From Calditrichia bacterium (GTDB lineage: Bacteria; Calditrichota; Calditrichia; RBG-13-44-9; J075): a stretch of 64,000 bases of DNA. The position numbers were made by a program, and so were the translations under genes. Location of the stretch: positions 124,001 through 188,000 of the forward strand of contig JANQQU010000084.1 in the NCBI GenBank assembly GCA_028284905.1, given 5' to 3'. The notes beneath the pieces were generated by a model. The model was not told the origin of the DNA, did not search any database, and saw only the letters and a list, made by a program, of their open reading frames with translations. How positions within the stretch are numbered: the stretch's first letter is position 1; every line of letters begins with the position of its first letter. Below are positions 7,750-17,819 of the stretch, in pieces.

Positions 7750-10700
7750 ATGATGAAAAACCTGCGGTTGCTAAGGCACCTGGCATTAAGCATTTTTGCT
7801 TTGGCCTCCATTTTTTTCAGTGAATCACTGCATGCGCAAGGTCTGGTATTGAAAGATTCCCCTCCGGGAGTCGCTTCAATGTTTGACCCTGTTACTGCTG
7901 GCATGGAGCAATTCCATCGCGATTCCACTCTCTTCTACAAACCCTTTTCTACTTTCAAAAGAGAAGTGCGGTTTGACAGCTCACAAACATTTGTGATTGT
8001 TGAAGAAAAGCTGTTTGACCGTTTCTACAGCCTCCCCGTCAAAATGGATCTGGAAGATTACGTTGCTCGCCGCTTGAAATATGAGCGCCAGAAAATCTGG
8101 CGACAGGTAATCACCTCACGTTCCCAAATACAGCTTTCCAGCGGAGCCGGTGGTATCGAACTGAATGTACCGGTAAAAATTCGCAGTAAGCTCTTTAAAA
8201 CTATCTTTGGTGGGGACCGGGTTGGTTTACGTGTATCCGGGAATATCAGTTTTGAGCTTGCCGGAAGAACCGAAAGTCGCGAGGGGTCTGCAGTATCCTC
8301 CATCGAAGAGCGTGGTAACTTCTCTCCAAAATTTAAGCAGACCCAGCAATTCAGGGTCGAAGGCCGGGTAGGGGATAAGGTCACTGTTTCGGTAGATCAA
8401 AACTCGGAAGCGACGTTTGACTTCGAAAATACACTCAAGCTAACCTATGAGGGTGATGAGGACGAAATTGTCCAGAAAATCGAAGCTGGTAATGTCGCCC
8501 TTTCTCTGCCATCTACGAACTATGTTTCTACCGGTTCTAATCACCAGGGACTTTTTGGGATTAAGACCCAGATGCAGGTGGGGAATTTCAGCTTTACGGG
8601 AATTGCCAGTTTGGAACGCGGGGAAAATGAGACCCTTTCCGTCGATGGCGGCGCCCGGGAAAATACCTTCCGAATCCGTGACTATGAATATCTGAAAGAC
8701 CGCTTTTTCTTCATTGATGATTTCTACCAACAAAACTTTGAAGCCTCACTAGACGAAGAGAACATGATTCTTCGCCTCGATACTACCAACTTTATTCGCC
8801 AGATTGATGTTTGGAAAACAACCAGTGCGATCGGGAATACGCAATTCGATGAAACCTTCTTCGGTTATGCGGTGAATGATCTCGACTCAGTTGCTAATAT
8901 TCCGAATAGCCAGTTGACCCAAAGCCAGGGACAGGTTGAAGTTGGTCGTTTCCAGCGTTTGGTTGAAGGACAGGATTATAAGTTTGATTTCCAGCGTGGT
9001 TATTTTTGGCTTACCAGTCAGGTCTCGCAAAACGAAGTTATTGCGGTTGCTTATAGAAATCGCGGTGGGCAGAGTTTCGGAAACCTCTTTCAGGATATTG
9101 ATTCGCTGGCCAGTGATACGGTTCGCCTGCGACTCATTAAGGCGAAAGGGCAGGATGAGTCTTTCCCGACCTGGAACTTGTCTATGAAAAACGTCTATAA
9201 CCTCGGTGCTTCTGGTATTACCGCCGATGGTTTCGATGTAAAAGTCCTCTATTCTATTACCGGTGAAGATCAGGAAATCAATCCAACCGGTAAATCTTAT
9301 AACAACCTGATGGGCCTGGACCGCCTTAACGAACAGGGAATCGTTAGCGCCGGCGGGGATAAGAAGATTGATTACGAGAATCAATTTATATTTGACCTGC
9401 GAAACGGTTACCTGATTATGCCCTCGGTGGAACCGTTCAATCCTCCCAATAAATTTGCCTTCGAAGAAGATCGGCGGGTGGATATCTACAACACGACGAA
9501 TCCGACCCTGATCCAAAATGAAAGCAAGTTTGAAATTGAAGTGACAACAACCTCGGCGTCATCGACCTATGATCTCGGTTTCAATGTTTTAGAAGGCTCG
9601 GAAAAGGTGACGCTGAATGGCCGGCCACTCAACCGGGATAAAGATTATACTATCGACTATTTTACCGGTACCCTGGATATTACCGCACCGGAAGCCCGCC
9701 GGGCTGAAGCTCAAGTGAACATCGAGTATGAACGGGCGGCGCTTTTCCAATTGGATAAGAAAACGCTGCTGGGTGGTCGCCTGGAGTATCAATTTGGGGA
9801 ACGGAATTTTATCGGTCTTACCGGTCTCTATTACAGCAAATCTACCCTGGATCAACGGGTGCGCCTGGGGCAGGAACCACTGAAAAACTTCGTCTGGGAT
9901 ATCAATACTTCATTAAACTTCAAACCGAATTTCCTAACAAAAATTTTTGATGCTCTTCCGATTGTTGAAACCTCGGCTGAGTCGAAGTTGAAAGTGGAAG
10001 CGGAATATGCCCAGGTGAATCCAAATCCGAATACTTTCAACGAAAATAAGCTCGGTGATAGTGACGGTGTCGCTTACATAGATGACTTTGAAGGCAGTCG
10101 CCGGTTTACCTCATTAGGTATCCAATACAGAATTTGGAGCATGGCTTCGGTGCCGGCACATTTCTTCCGCTTTACCGATCCCCGGATCAGTTACGGGCCA
10201 GGTCCGTTTAACCCGGACCCGATCAATAACCGGGATTATATTCTCGCGATGGACAAAAATCGCATGCGTTTTAACTGGTATAACCCCTTTGATCAGATTC
10301 GTACTCAGAGCATCTGGCCGGATCGTGATGTAACCGCTGCTTCCGGAACAACAACGACGGTGATGACGCTGCGTTGGCAAAATAATGAAACCAGTCAGGA
10401 TAGTGCCTGGGCTGGTATTATGCGTAGCACAGCCTCTTTTCCGGATCAGCAGAAAACCAAGTTTATTGAGTTATGGGTGCGCGGTGAAAAAGGACAGCTG
10501 AACGTTGATCTCGGGCAGATTAGTGAAGACTACTGGGTACGTGGAAAAACCCCGAGTCTGAATGATCCCGACGTATTGATCGATTCGTATGCAACGCTCA
10601 ATACCGAAGACCGTAACAACAACGGTTTACTGGATCTTGATGACAATAATTATGAAGATACCGGTATCGATGGTATTCGCGGGGAAGACGGTAGTAATGT

Positions 10701-13700
10701 AGAAAATGATGCCGGCGATGATGACTGGGCAGATCCTCGCTCAACCTCACCAGGGTTCTTAACAATCAACGGTACAGAAAGAAACTCCGACGCAAAAGGT
10801 GCTCGTTTCCCGGATACGGAAGACCTTGACGGCGACGGTGTTGTAAACCTGTTCAACAACTACTTCAGCTATACCATTAATCTCGATACCACCCTGGACA
10901 AGCGCTACCTCGCCAGCCGCACCGAGTTTGATGATGGCTCTCCAACCGGGTGGAAGCTCTATCGCATTCCGATTCGCCAGTATGAGTTTGTTATCGGAGA
11001 TCCGGATACGACCTTCCAGCGTGTCTTCTCAGTACGTCTCTGGGTAAATGATATTGCACCCACCGTCAGCAATAACTTCGACTCTGTGCAGATTGCAACT
11101 TTCGACTTTGTCGGAAATGACTGGGAAGAAATCGGGTTCAAAGATCGTAACGAAACTCAATTTGAGATTGATGAAGAAAAATTTGGTATTACCGTTTACA
11201 ATACAGAAGAACATTCCGGTGAACCAACCTTTTATCGTAGTCCTCCCGGGGTAGAGGGAATTAAGGACCGAATAACCAACGCGATTTCGAAAGAACAGTC
11301 GTTGGTACTTCAGTTGAGAGATTTACCTGTTGGGGCCAGGGTTGAAGCGAAAAAGCAGTTCCGGGAAAAGATTAATCTGATTAATTACAAGCGCTTGAAG
11401 ATGTTCGTCCATGGAGATGAACGCCTGGATAATAATGATCTTGTTCCCCGAGACAGTTTGATCTTCTACATGCGTTTTGGGCCGACAGATAAAATTTATT
11501 ACGAATACCGCCAGGCGTTGTATCCGGGATGGGATGAGGAATTTCGTCGAAATGACATCCTGATAGACTTTGAAGAATTAGCGAGGACCAAAGACTTTCC
11601 CTTGTCGCCGGACTCCCTGGCGATCGTTTTCGGGCGAAATGACATACCGGATACCAGTACGGCGGATATCTTTTACCGGCCGGATCCCGGATTTCCTGGT
11701 AAAGAATTTATCGTTGTCGGAAATCCCGGCCTTCACAACATCAACTATTTCACTGTCGGGGTGATAAATGCCGGTAAGGACGATTTAGAGGACTATGAGG
11801 TCTGGCTAGATGAAATGCGCGTTACCGGGGTTGAAAGGGAAAGCGGCACCGCAATGCGTCTGCTCACGGACCTTACCGTTGCGGATATCGGTAGCATTCG
11901 CGCGCAATGGGAATTGATCGATGATGACTTCCGAAGGGTGGAGCAACAGTTTGCCAGTCCAAATGGCAAGGATCAGACCCAGGAGAAACAATCGTATTTT
12001 GCCCAGTTAAAGCTCCACAAATTTATGCCGGAGAGCTGGGGATTCGAAATACCGATCGATGCGAAACTAACCCGAAACAGAAGCGTGCCGAAATACTTCT
12101 TTAATAGTGACCAGCGAACGAATTATGATGTTGGTGGCTTCGGAAACCGTTTGAAGACATTCCTGGGAATGGCGGATGTGCCGGAACGTTTACAAAGAGA
12201 TATTACCTTTAGCGAGAACCGTTCGGTCGGTGCGACACTGAAACGGCGAAAAAAGACCCGGGATCCCTGGTTCCTGAAATATACCTTTAATGAGATGATC
12301 TTCGACGTGGATTATTCTGAGAAACAGGCATTTAATCCGAATAATGCTGTCGATAACAGCACGGCGCTCAGTGGGCGATTTACCTTTCAAATTCCTTTTG
12401 GCCGGGAGAATTCTTTCCGCCCGTTTGGTTGGATGGGGAAAAGCAAAATATTCTCGCCGTTGACTGGCATTAACCTATTCTATACACCCAGCTCTGCCAG
12501 CTTTAACTTTAATCTGACCGATAATGAAGATGTTCGCCAGTCCCGCATCGAGCAGGAGCTGGGAGATGATCCGATTACCAATGTAAATGTGCGGAATACC
12601 CGTAAATATTCCCTGGGGTATAAACTTACGGATAACATCACTTTTGATTATAACCGCGATTACCAGAGTGATGCGCGACTGGATTCGACAAAAGATCTTC
12701 GGGCAGGTGATTTACTGCAGCAAATTGTTCGTGAAGGGGATTTTGGCACAGACACTCGCATCACCCAGCGTTTTTCGGCCGCTTATAATCCGAGATTATT
12801 CTCCTGGTTATCCGGTAATTACCGCTATGCAGCAAACTTCATCTACTCTCTGGATCGTCCACAGATTCAGGCAAAGAGTTCAAACTTGACGGTTAATCAT
12901 AATGTCAATGTGGATTTTAAGTTCGGTCAGTTACTGGAGCGGATATGGAATCCCAAGAAAGCGCCAACCCGGCAACGGGCCAGCAATACGCAACGGGGCC
13001 GTCGTGGTGGACGAAATAGTCGGGGGCAAAATCAACAAAGCGACACTGAAGATGACGATGAAGATGACGACGATGACGATAAGGAAGAGAGTAAAGGGCC
13101 GAGCATTAAACCGCCCAACCCGATAAAGCTGATGTGGAGCTTCCTGACGGCCTTACGGACCATCTCGGTGGATTATCGTGAAGATGCGAATTATAACGAC
13201 TTTAACCTGACCGATGTGCCCGGCTGGCGCTATCAATTTGGTCTTGAATCGGAAGATCCAACCAATGGTATGCCGGATACAACATTTAATAAAGTGATTG
13301 TCGCTCGAGGCATCCGAAATACCAAGTCAATCGACGGTAGTACCCAAATAGATCTGTTCAACAGTTTAAAAACCAGCTTTAAGTATAATCGTCAGGAAGT
13401 AACCAACTTTAGTAGCGATCAGGAAACGGAAACTACCAGCAATACAGTATTTTTCACCGGTAATGACCCGGGTGGTCTCGATTCTACCGGCGCATCGAGT
13501 AAAACCAGTTGGTGGGATCTTATTCCGGATTGGCGGGTCAATTTAACCGGTGTTGAAAAGCTGCCGCTGTTTAAAGCTTTTGCCCGTACTGCCACCGTTG
13601 AACACGCCCGTAATGGTAAGTTTAGCGAGACGATTCGTCAGGGGCAGCTGGATCAGGCGAGTTATACCATGAACTGGCAGCCGTTTATTGGTTTGACGGT

Positions 13701-14127
13701 AAATACCATTTGGAATGTTACGGCATCACTACGTAGTAACCGCAGTGTTTCCATCGACTATCGTACGGCTGGTGCAACCACGCGCCGGGAGCAGTCCGGA
13801 ACGAATATCAGTGCGTCATATTCAGTAACACGCGGATTCCGATTGCCGCTGCCGTTCCTGAAAAATAAGAAACTGAATAATGAAATTCAGTTCTCACTGG
13901 CATTTGATCAATCGCGCAGTGCAAATTACTCAAAGAGTATTACCGATGATGATTTTCAGGAACTGGATATTTCTGATAGCTGGAAATTGCGCCCGGCCGT
14001 TACTTATCGTTTTAGCCAGAAAGTTAATGGTACCGCTTTTTATGAACAAAGCAGGTCTTCAAACAAACGAACCGGTACCACAACCTATAAAGAATTTGGC
14101 ATCAATGTAAATATTGCCATCCGTTAA
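7750..14127 (+). CDS. sprA: SprA-like T9SS outer-membrane translocon protein
   Basis: This very large protein (2125 residues) resembles SprA/Sov, the giant beta-barrel that forms the type IX secretion channel in the outer membrane. An N-terminal signal peptide ends near SESLHAQG (about residue 30). The N-terminal part holds the SprA-type block QTQQFRVEGRVGDKVTVSVD with SEATFDFENTLKLTYEGDED nearby (about 195-240). The remainder is repeated beta-strand sequence ending in an aromatic-poor barrel tail. An Asp/Glu-rich run (about 1760-1785) interrupts the C-terminal third. Known SprA proteins are about 2300-2500 residues, so this one is somewhat short. Two PorV-like proteins downstream (17.8 and 18.9 kb) could be partners, since PorV binds SprA in Flavobacterium. 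Family call strong, mechanism inferred. Confidence 0.88.
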   Translation: MMKNLRLLRHLALSIFALASIFFSESLHAQGLVLKDSPPGVASMFDPVTAGMEQFHRDSTLFYKPFSTFKREVRFDSSQTFVIVEEKLFDRFYSLPVKMDLEDYVARRLKYERQKIWRQVITSRSQIQLSSGAGGIELNVPVKIRSKLFKTIFGGDRVGLRVSGNISFELAGRTESREGSAVSSIEERGNFSPKFKQTQQFRVEGRVGDKVTVSVDQNSEATFDFENTLKLTYEGDEDEIVQKIEAGNVALSLPSTNYVSTGSNHQGLFGIKTQMQVGNFSFTGIASLERGENETLSVDGGARENTFRIRDYEYLKDRFFFIDDFYQQNFEASLDEENMILRLDTTNFIRQIDVWKTTSAIGNTQFDETFFGYAVNDLDSVANIPNSQLTQSQGQVEVGRFQRLVEGQDYKFDFQRGYFWLTSQVSQNEVIAVAYRNRGGQSFGNLFQDIDSLASDTVRLRLIKAKGQDESFPTWNLSMKNVYNLGASGITADGFDVKVLYSITGEDQEINPTGKSYNNLMGLDRLNEQGIVSAGGDKKIDYENQFIFDLRNGYLIMPSVEPFNPPNKFAFEEDRRVDIYNTTNPTLIQNESKFEIEVTTTSASSTYDLGFNVLEGSEKVTLNGRPLNRDKDYTIDYFTGTLDITAPEARRAEAQVNIEYERAALFQLDKKTLLGGRLEYQFGERNFIGLTGLYYSKSTLDQRVRLGQEPLKNFVWDINTSLNFKPNFLTKIFDALPIVETSAESKLKVEAEYAQVNPNPNTFNENKLGDSDGVAYIDDFEGSRRFTSLGIQYRIWSMASVPAHFFRFTDPRISYGPGPFNPDPINNRDYILAMDKNRMRFNWYNPFDQIRTQSIWPDRDVTAASGTTTTVMTLRWQNNETSQDSAWAGIMRSTASFPDQQKTKFIELWVRGEKGQLNVDLGQISEDYWVRGKTPSLNDPDVLIDSYATLNTEDRNNNGLLDLDDNNYEDTGIDGIRGEDGSNVENDAGDDDWADPRSTSPGFLTINGTERNSDAKGARFPDTEDLDGDGVVNLFNNYFSYTINLDTTLDKRYLASRTEFDDGSPTGWKLYRIPIRQYEFVIGDPDTTFQRVFSVRLWVNDIAPTVSNNFDSVQIATFDFVGNDWEEIGFKDRNETQFEIDEEKFGITVYNTEEHSGEPTFYRSPPGVEGIKDRITNAISKEQSLVLQLRDLPVGARVEAKKQFREKINLINYKRLKMFVHGDERLDNNDLVPRDSLIFYMRFGPTDKIYYEYRQALYPGWDEEFRRNDILIDFEELARTKDFPLSPDSLAIVFGRNDIPDTSTADIFYRPDPGFPGKEFIVVGNPGLHNINYFTVGVINAGKDDLEDYEVWLDEMRVTGVERESGTAMRLLTDLTVADIGSIRAQWELIDDDFRRVEQQFASPNGKDQTQEKQSYFAQLKLHKFMPESWGFEIPIDAKLTRNRSVPKYFFNSDQRTNYDVGGFGNRLKTFLGMADVPERLQRDITFSENRSVGATLKRRKKTRDPWFLKYTFNEMIFDVDYSEKQAFNPNNAVDNSTALSGRFTFQIPFGRENSFRPFGWMGKSKIFSPLTGINLFYTPSSASFNFNLTDNEDVRQSRIEQELGDDPITNVNVRNTRKYSLGYKLTDNITFDYNRDYQSDARLDSTKDLRAGDLLQQIVREGDFGTDTRITQRFSAAYNPRLFSWLSGNYRYAANFIYSLDRPQIQAKSSNLTVNHNVNVDFKFGQLLERIWNPKKAPTRQRASNTQRGRRGGRNSRGQNQQSDTEDDDEDDDDDDKEESKGPSIKPPNPIKLMWSFLTALRTISVDYREDANYNDFNLTDVPGWRYQFGLESEDPTNGMPDTTFNKVIVARGIRNTKSIDGSTQIDLFNSLKTSFKYNRQEVTNFSSDQETETTSNTVFFTGNDPGGLDSTGASSKTSWWDLIPDWRVNLTGVEKLPLFKAFARTATVEHARNGKFSETIRQGQLDQASYTMNWQPFIGLTVNTIWNVTASLRSNRSVSIDYRTAGATTRREQSGTNISASYSVTRGFRLPLPFLKNKKLNNEIQFSLAFDQSRSANYSKSITDDDFQELDISDSWKLRPAVTYRFSQKVNGTAFYEQSRSSNKRTGTTTYKEFGINVNIAIR

Positions 14128-14166
14128 AACGGTAAGCGGAATTCTCCGGAAAAAAGAGCGTTTCTG

Positions 14167-15027
14167 ATGGAAAAAACATATTACGAGCTGCATCTACCCA
14201 CTGCCGGATTTGACACCGATCAGCTCTCCGGCAGTGTCTTTGCCGCTGGAGCGCTGGGAGTTCTTGAAGAAAGTGATGACAACTGGATTGTATATTTACC
14301 GGAAGAATGGCAACCCGTTCAAATTGAGCAGTTCCTGGCCCGTCTGAAAAGTATAAATGCTGACTTCGATTTAGAAAAAGTCACTTTTGATAAACAGCTT
14401 TATCAGGATTGGAATGCGGAATGGCGCAAGCATTTTACGCCGTTGATGGTAACTGACAAGGTTTGTATCCGCCCACCCTGGCACGAAATTTCACCAGACC
14501 CTGATGTGCAGGAGTTGATCATCGATCCACAGATGGCTTTCGGAACCGGGCACCATGAGACAACCAAGTTGATGATTCAAGCGATGTCCGGTTTATCTAT
14601 GAAAAACCTTGAAGTGCTGGACCTGGGAACCGGATCGGGAATTTTAGCGATCTTTAGCCGGATGCTTGGTGCTAAAAAAGCGTTGGGTATTGATATCGAT
14701 CCGGATGCAATCGATAATGCCCGTCATAATACGGAATTGAACAAGGTTGACAATATAGATTATGCCGTAGGGGATATTTCCGATGTGGAAGGCCAGACAT
14801 TTTCGGTAATTCTGGCAAATATCCAATATCATGTGCTCAGTAAAATTGCCCTTCAGCTGTATAATGCATTGGAAGTTGGGGGGATTCTGGTTGTATCCGG
14901 TTTATTGATTGAGGATGTGAACCGATTGTCCTTTCTCTATAAACAAGCCGGATTGGTTGCCCTGGATCGCCTGAGTGAGAAAGAATGGTCTGCGATCATC
15001 TGGGAAAAAAAGCATGCGAAGTTTTAG
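14167..15027 (+). CDS. prmA: Ribosomal protein L11 methyltransferase
   Basis: PrmA is a cytoplasmic SAM-dependent enzyme that trimethylates ribosomal protein L11. The 286-residue product has an N-terminal substrate-recognition domain, the signature DPQMAFGTGHHETT (about 120-133), the SAM-binding loop VLDLGTGSGILAI (about 158-170), and ILANIQYHVL in the catalytic region. The length is normal. The gene follows sprA by 39 bases and precedes the lipoprotein gene by 30 bases, so it may be part of the same transcript. Confidence 0.93.
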   Translation: MEKTYYELHLPTAGFDTDQLSGSVFAAGALGVLEESDDNWIVYLPEEWQPVQIEQFLARLKSINADFDLEKVTFDKQLYQDWNAEWRKHFTPLMVTDKVCIRPPWHEISPDPDVQELIIDPQMAFGTGHHETTKLMIQAMSGLSMKNLEVLDLGTGSGILAIFSRMLGAKKALGIDIDPDAIDNARHNTELNKVDNIDYAVGDISDVEGQTFSVILANIQYHVLSKIALQLYNALEVGGILVVSGLLIEDVNRLSFLYKQAGLVALDRLSEKEWSAIIWEKKHAKF

Positions 15028-15057
15028 TAAGTATTGCCAACATTAGAGGAGTTTTCA

Positions 15058-16200
15058 ATGTCTCGGCTTTTCAAAAATTTAAGTTTTATTCTGATATTAC
15101 TGGCGATTTGGTCTTGTGAGGAAGAAATCGTACCGCCAGATTTGGCGCCGGCGTTTTCCATTGAGGCGGTGTCGGTGCCGGTACGCCTGAACACTGCCGG
15201 GGGCAAAATGCAGATGATTGCATTCAAGGTGACCCATCCGGAAGGCGTGGAGGCAATTGCCAGCGTTAATGCTGTGTTTTCCAATACCTCACAGGCGGAA
15301 CTGCTGACTTTACCGCTGCTGGATGATGGCGGAAACAACGCATCCGGAAGCATGGATGCTATTGCCCGTGATGGCGTATTTACCAACTTACTGATTCCAG
15401 ATGCGAATGTTTTTCCGAATGGCGGCGTGGTTATCCGGGTGGATGTTGTTGATGTTAACAGCGTTTCCTATCAATCGGACACTTTGCAATCTACTGCCTT
15501 CCCAAATTCCTTACCGCGGCTGATTACCTTTTCTGCGACGGATACGATTCGTGCCGGTAATCAACCGGTGTTGTTTTCTGCTGTTGCCCAGGATGATGAT
15601 AGTCTAAAGGATATCTCTGCGGTAGAGATGACCCTTTTCGATGGAGAGTTTGCCGTTAAACTGGTGGAATTTCCCCGCATCGATAGTCTGGGATTTGACC
15701 GCGGAAATTTTGGGGTATTCCTGGATTCTTCCTTTGCTGCCGCTTTACAGGGGGATTATGAATTACAGATAAAAGCCGAAGACCTTGCCGGGGAAAATTC
15801 TTCGACCATTTCCAGAAATATTCATATGATCAATCTTCCGCCGGTTATTTCCGCACCGAGCATTCGGGATACCATTCCCTTACCTGCACCGGGCAGCCCC
15901 GACACACTGCATGTGAAGCTAACGGTTCGGGATTCCCAGGGAGGCAACGATCTTTCTCAGGTCGCTTTCACCGTAACACTGCTGGGGGGAAATGCCAGTG
16001 ACCCGATTCCGATGTTTGATGATGGCAATCAGGGCGGCGCAGACCACGGTGATGATGTTCGTGGGGATGGGCGGTTTTCTGAAGTCATTCAGTTATTATC
16101 GACCAATCAACCGGGCACATATGTTTTTCAGTTTACAGCTACCGACCGTGTCGGGCATACGTCTAATGTACTGACGGATACTTTGATCGTTACACCATAA
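15058..16200 (+). CDS. Lipoprotein with repeated beta domains
   Basis: The 380-residue product starts MSRLFKNLSFILILLAIWSC, a lipoprotein signal with Cys20 as the likely acylated residue. AGAGGA precedes the ATG at 15058, so I chose it over an in-frame start at 15034. Two segments share the pattern F/L-DDG-(N)-A/H-...-RDG/GDG-x-F (around 95-110 and 325-345). This pattern is typical of extracellular immunoglobulin-like or choice-of-anchor domains with calcium-like Asp loops. No enzymatic motif is visible. It sits in the T9SS block and is probably an outer-membrane or surface lipoprotein of unknown role. Confidence 0.7.
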   Translation: MSRLFKNLSFILILLAIWSCEEEIVPPDLAPAFSIEAVSVPVRLNTAGGKMQMIAFKVTHPEGVEAIASVNAVFSNTSQAELLTLPLLDDGGNNASGSMDAIARDGVFTNLLIPDANVFPNGGVVIRVDVVDVNSVSYQSDTLQSTAFPNSLPRLITFSATDTIRAGNQPVLFSAVAQDDDSLKDISAVEMTLFDGEFAVKLVEFPRIDSLGFDRGNFGVFLDSSFAAALQGDYELQIKAEDLAGENSSTISRNIHMINLPPVISAPSIRDTIPLPAPGSPDTLHVKLTVRDSQGGNDLSQVAFTVTLLGGNASDPIPMFDDGNQGGADHGDDVRGDGRFSEVIQLLSTNQPGTYVFQFTATDRVGHTSNVLTDTLIVTP

Positions 16201-16243
16201 ATGATTGTAAATAAGTTGTTTATAAAAGAATTGTAGGTTTTCG

Positions 16244-17737
16244 ATGAAATATTACATCGGGATTTTTCTCAGCATTCTTCTTTTCTCCGGGATCGTCTCC
16301 GGACAAGTGGCAAAAAGCTTTTCATTGCAGGAAAGTGCCGCAGATCGCAGCGGATTGGTCGGAAACGGCATCACAGATTTAAAAAGTTTTGATGGCATAT
16401 TGCTGCTAGGTACCGGTTTTGGTTTGAGTGTTACCGCTGACGATGGTGAGAGTTGGATGAACTACACGCCGGATGATTACGGCGGCCGTGGCGGCATTTC
16501 CGCAATGGATGTGGGTGATGATGGCACAATTTGGGTCGCAACAGCATTCGATACTACCGTTGAAGAGGGAGACCTCTCCGCAGGTGGCGGTATTCGCTAC
16601 CTCGAGCCGGGCAGCAGCGAGTGGCAGTTTATCCCGCAGCCGGTAGATGCCGTTAACGATACTGCTGATGGTATGCGCCCGACAACAACGGTGATTCAAA
16701 ATGTAACTTTTGATCTCGCCGTTCGCGGCAGTGATGAAATCTGGATTACCAGTTTCGGTGGTGGCGTTCGCCGCTCCACTGACCGGGGGCAAACCTGGGA
16801 TGTGATTACCACTGATGGACTGCCGTTCGGAGCGCTGCAAAATCTCAATCACCGTGGCTTCTCAGCCGTTGTCGATACAGACAGCAATGTTTGGGTTGGC
16901 ACTGTTGGAGGTATTAGTAAATCTACCGACGGTGGAGATAGCTGGACACGCTTTACCAGTGCGAATCAAAGCGAAGGGATATCCGGGAACTGGATCATCG
17001 GTTTATTTAACAATCCGGCGGATAACAGCATTTGGGCAACCTCACTACGGGCAACTGCTGAAAATGAGGTAAATGCTGTCAGTGCGACTTTCAATGGCGG
17101 GGCATCCTGGAATCTCTTTCTGGTCGATGAATTATCCGATGGGACATTCCCCCGCTATATCGCTTTTTATGAAGAGAACATTTACGTTGCGACAGAAAAA
17201 GGGATTTATAAAAGCCCTGATAATGGCGAATCCTGGTTATTGTTTCCGGCAATCCGGGACCGGCAATCCGGCGAAGGATTATATACCAGCACCTTCTTTT
17301 CCGTGGCAACATCTCCTGCCGGACCGGATGAGCACCGCCTTTGGGTTGGTTCGCTGGATGGATTGGCCAGTACAACAAACAACGGTTTCGACTGGACGGT
17401 TTTTCGCAGCTTTGTCAGCACCCGGACGGAGAGAACTGATCCGGCAGTATATGCTTACCCGAATCCATATTCTCCGGTTCATTCCGATCGCCCTTGCAGA
17501 TTCCAGTTCGCCCTCGATGCTGAAGGCACTGTGACGGTAGATTTGTACAACTTTGCGATGGAAAAAATCACCACTCTGGAGAGCACCTTAAACAGCTCTG
17601 ACGTCCGCGGACCGGATGGCTCGATTACCTGGGATGGCAAGGACGATAATGGTCGGATGGTTGACAATGGCGTTTATTTTTTCCGGGCAAAAGTTGAAAA
17701 CCAGGTGTCCTGGGGAAAATTGGTGATAATAAATTAA
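16244..17737 (+). CDS. Secreted propeller protein with T9SS sorting tail
   Basis: The 497-residue product has a signal peptide (MKYYIGIFLSILLFSGIVSGQ). Repeated blades follow with motifs such as STDRGQTWD, STDGGDSWT and SPDNGESW, the Asp-box/BNR pattern of beta-propellers (about residues 50-390). The C-terminal 90 residues (YPNPYSP... VTVDLYN... GSITWDGKDDNGR... GVYFFR) are a FlgD-like/T9SS type A sorting domain. The protein should be carried across the outer membrane by T9SS and retained at the surface or released. The ligand is unknown. It lies directly upstream of two PorV-like genes. Confidence 0.85.
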   Translation: MKYYIGIFLSILLFSGIVSGQVAKSFSLQESAADRSGLVGNGITDLKSFDGILLLGTGFGLSVTADDGESWMNYTPDDYGGRGGISAMDVGDDGTIWVATAFDTTVEEGDLSAGGGIRYLEPGSSEWQFIPQPVDAVNDTADGMRPTTTVIQNVTFDLAVRGSDEIWITSFGGGVRRSTDRGQTWDVITTDGLPFGALQNLNHRGFSAVVDTDSNVWVGTVGGISKSTDGGDSWTRFTSANQSEGISGNWIIGLFNNPADNSIWATSLRATAENEVNAVSATFNGGASWNLFLVDELSDGTFPRYIAFYEENIYVATEKGIYKSPDNGESWLLFPAIRDRQSGEGLYTSTFFSVATSPAGPDEHRLWVGSLDGLASTTNNGFDWTVFRSFVSTRTERTDPAVYAYPNPYSPVHSDRPCRFQFALDAEGTVTVDLYNFAMEKITTLESTLNSSDVRGPDGSITWDGKDDNGRMVDNGVYFFRAKVENQVSWGKLVIIN

Positions 17738-17819
17738 TGCATTTTGTACAGGATTTACATCGTGAAATATCAGAATTATTAAAGCAGTGAATAAAATTTA
17801 TCTTAGAACAGGTTCTCCT

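Noticed and set aside
8887-9516. 209-residue frame antisense to the sprA-like gene
   Set aside because: No recognisable domain or start signal; it mirrors a coding strand with biased codon use.
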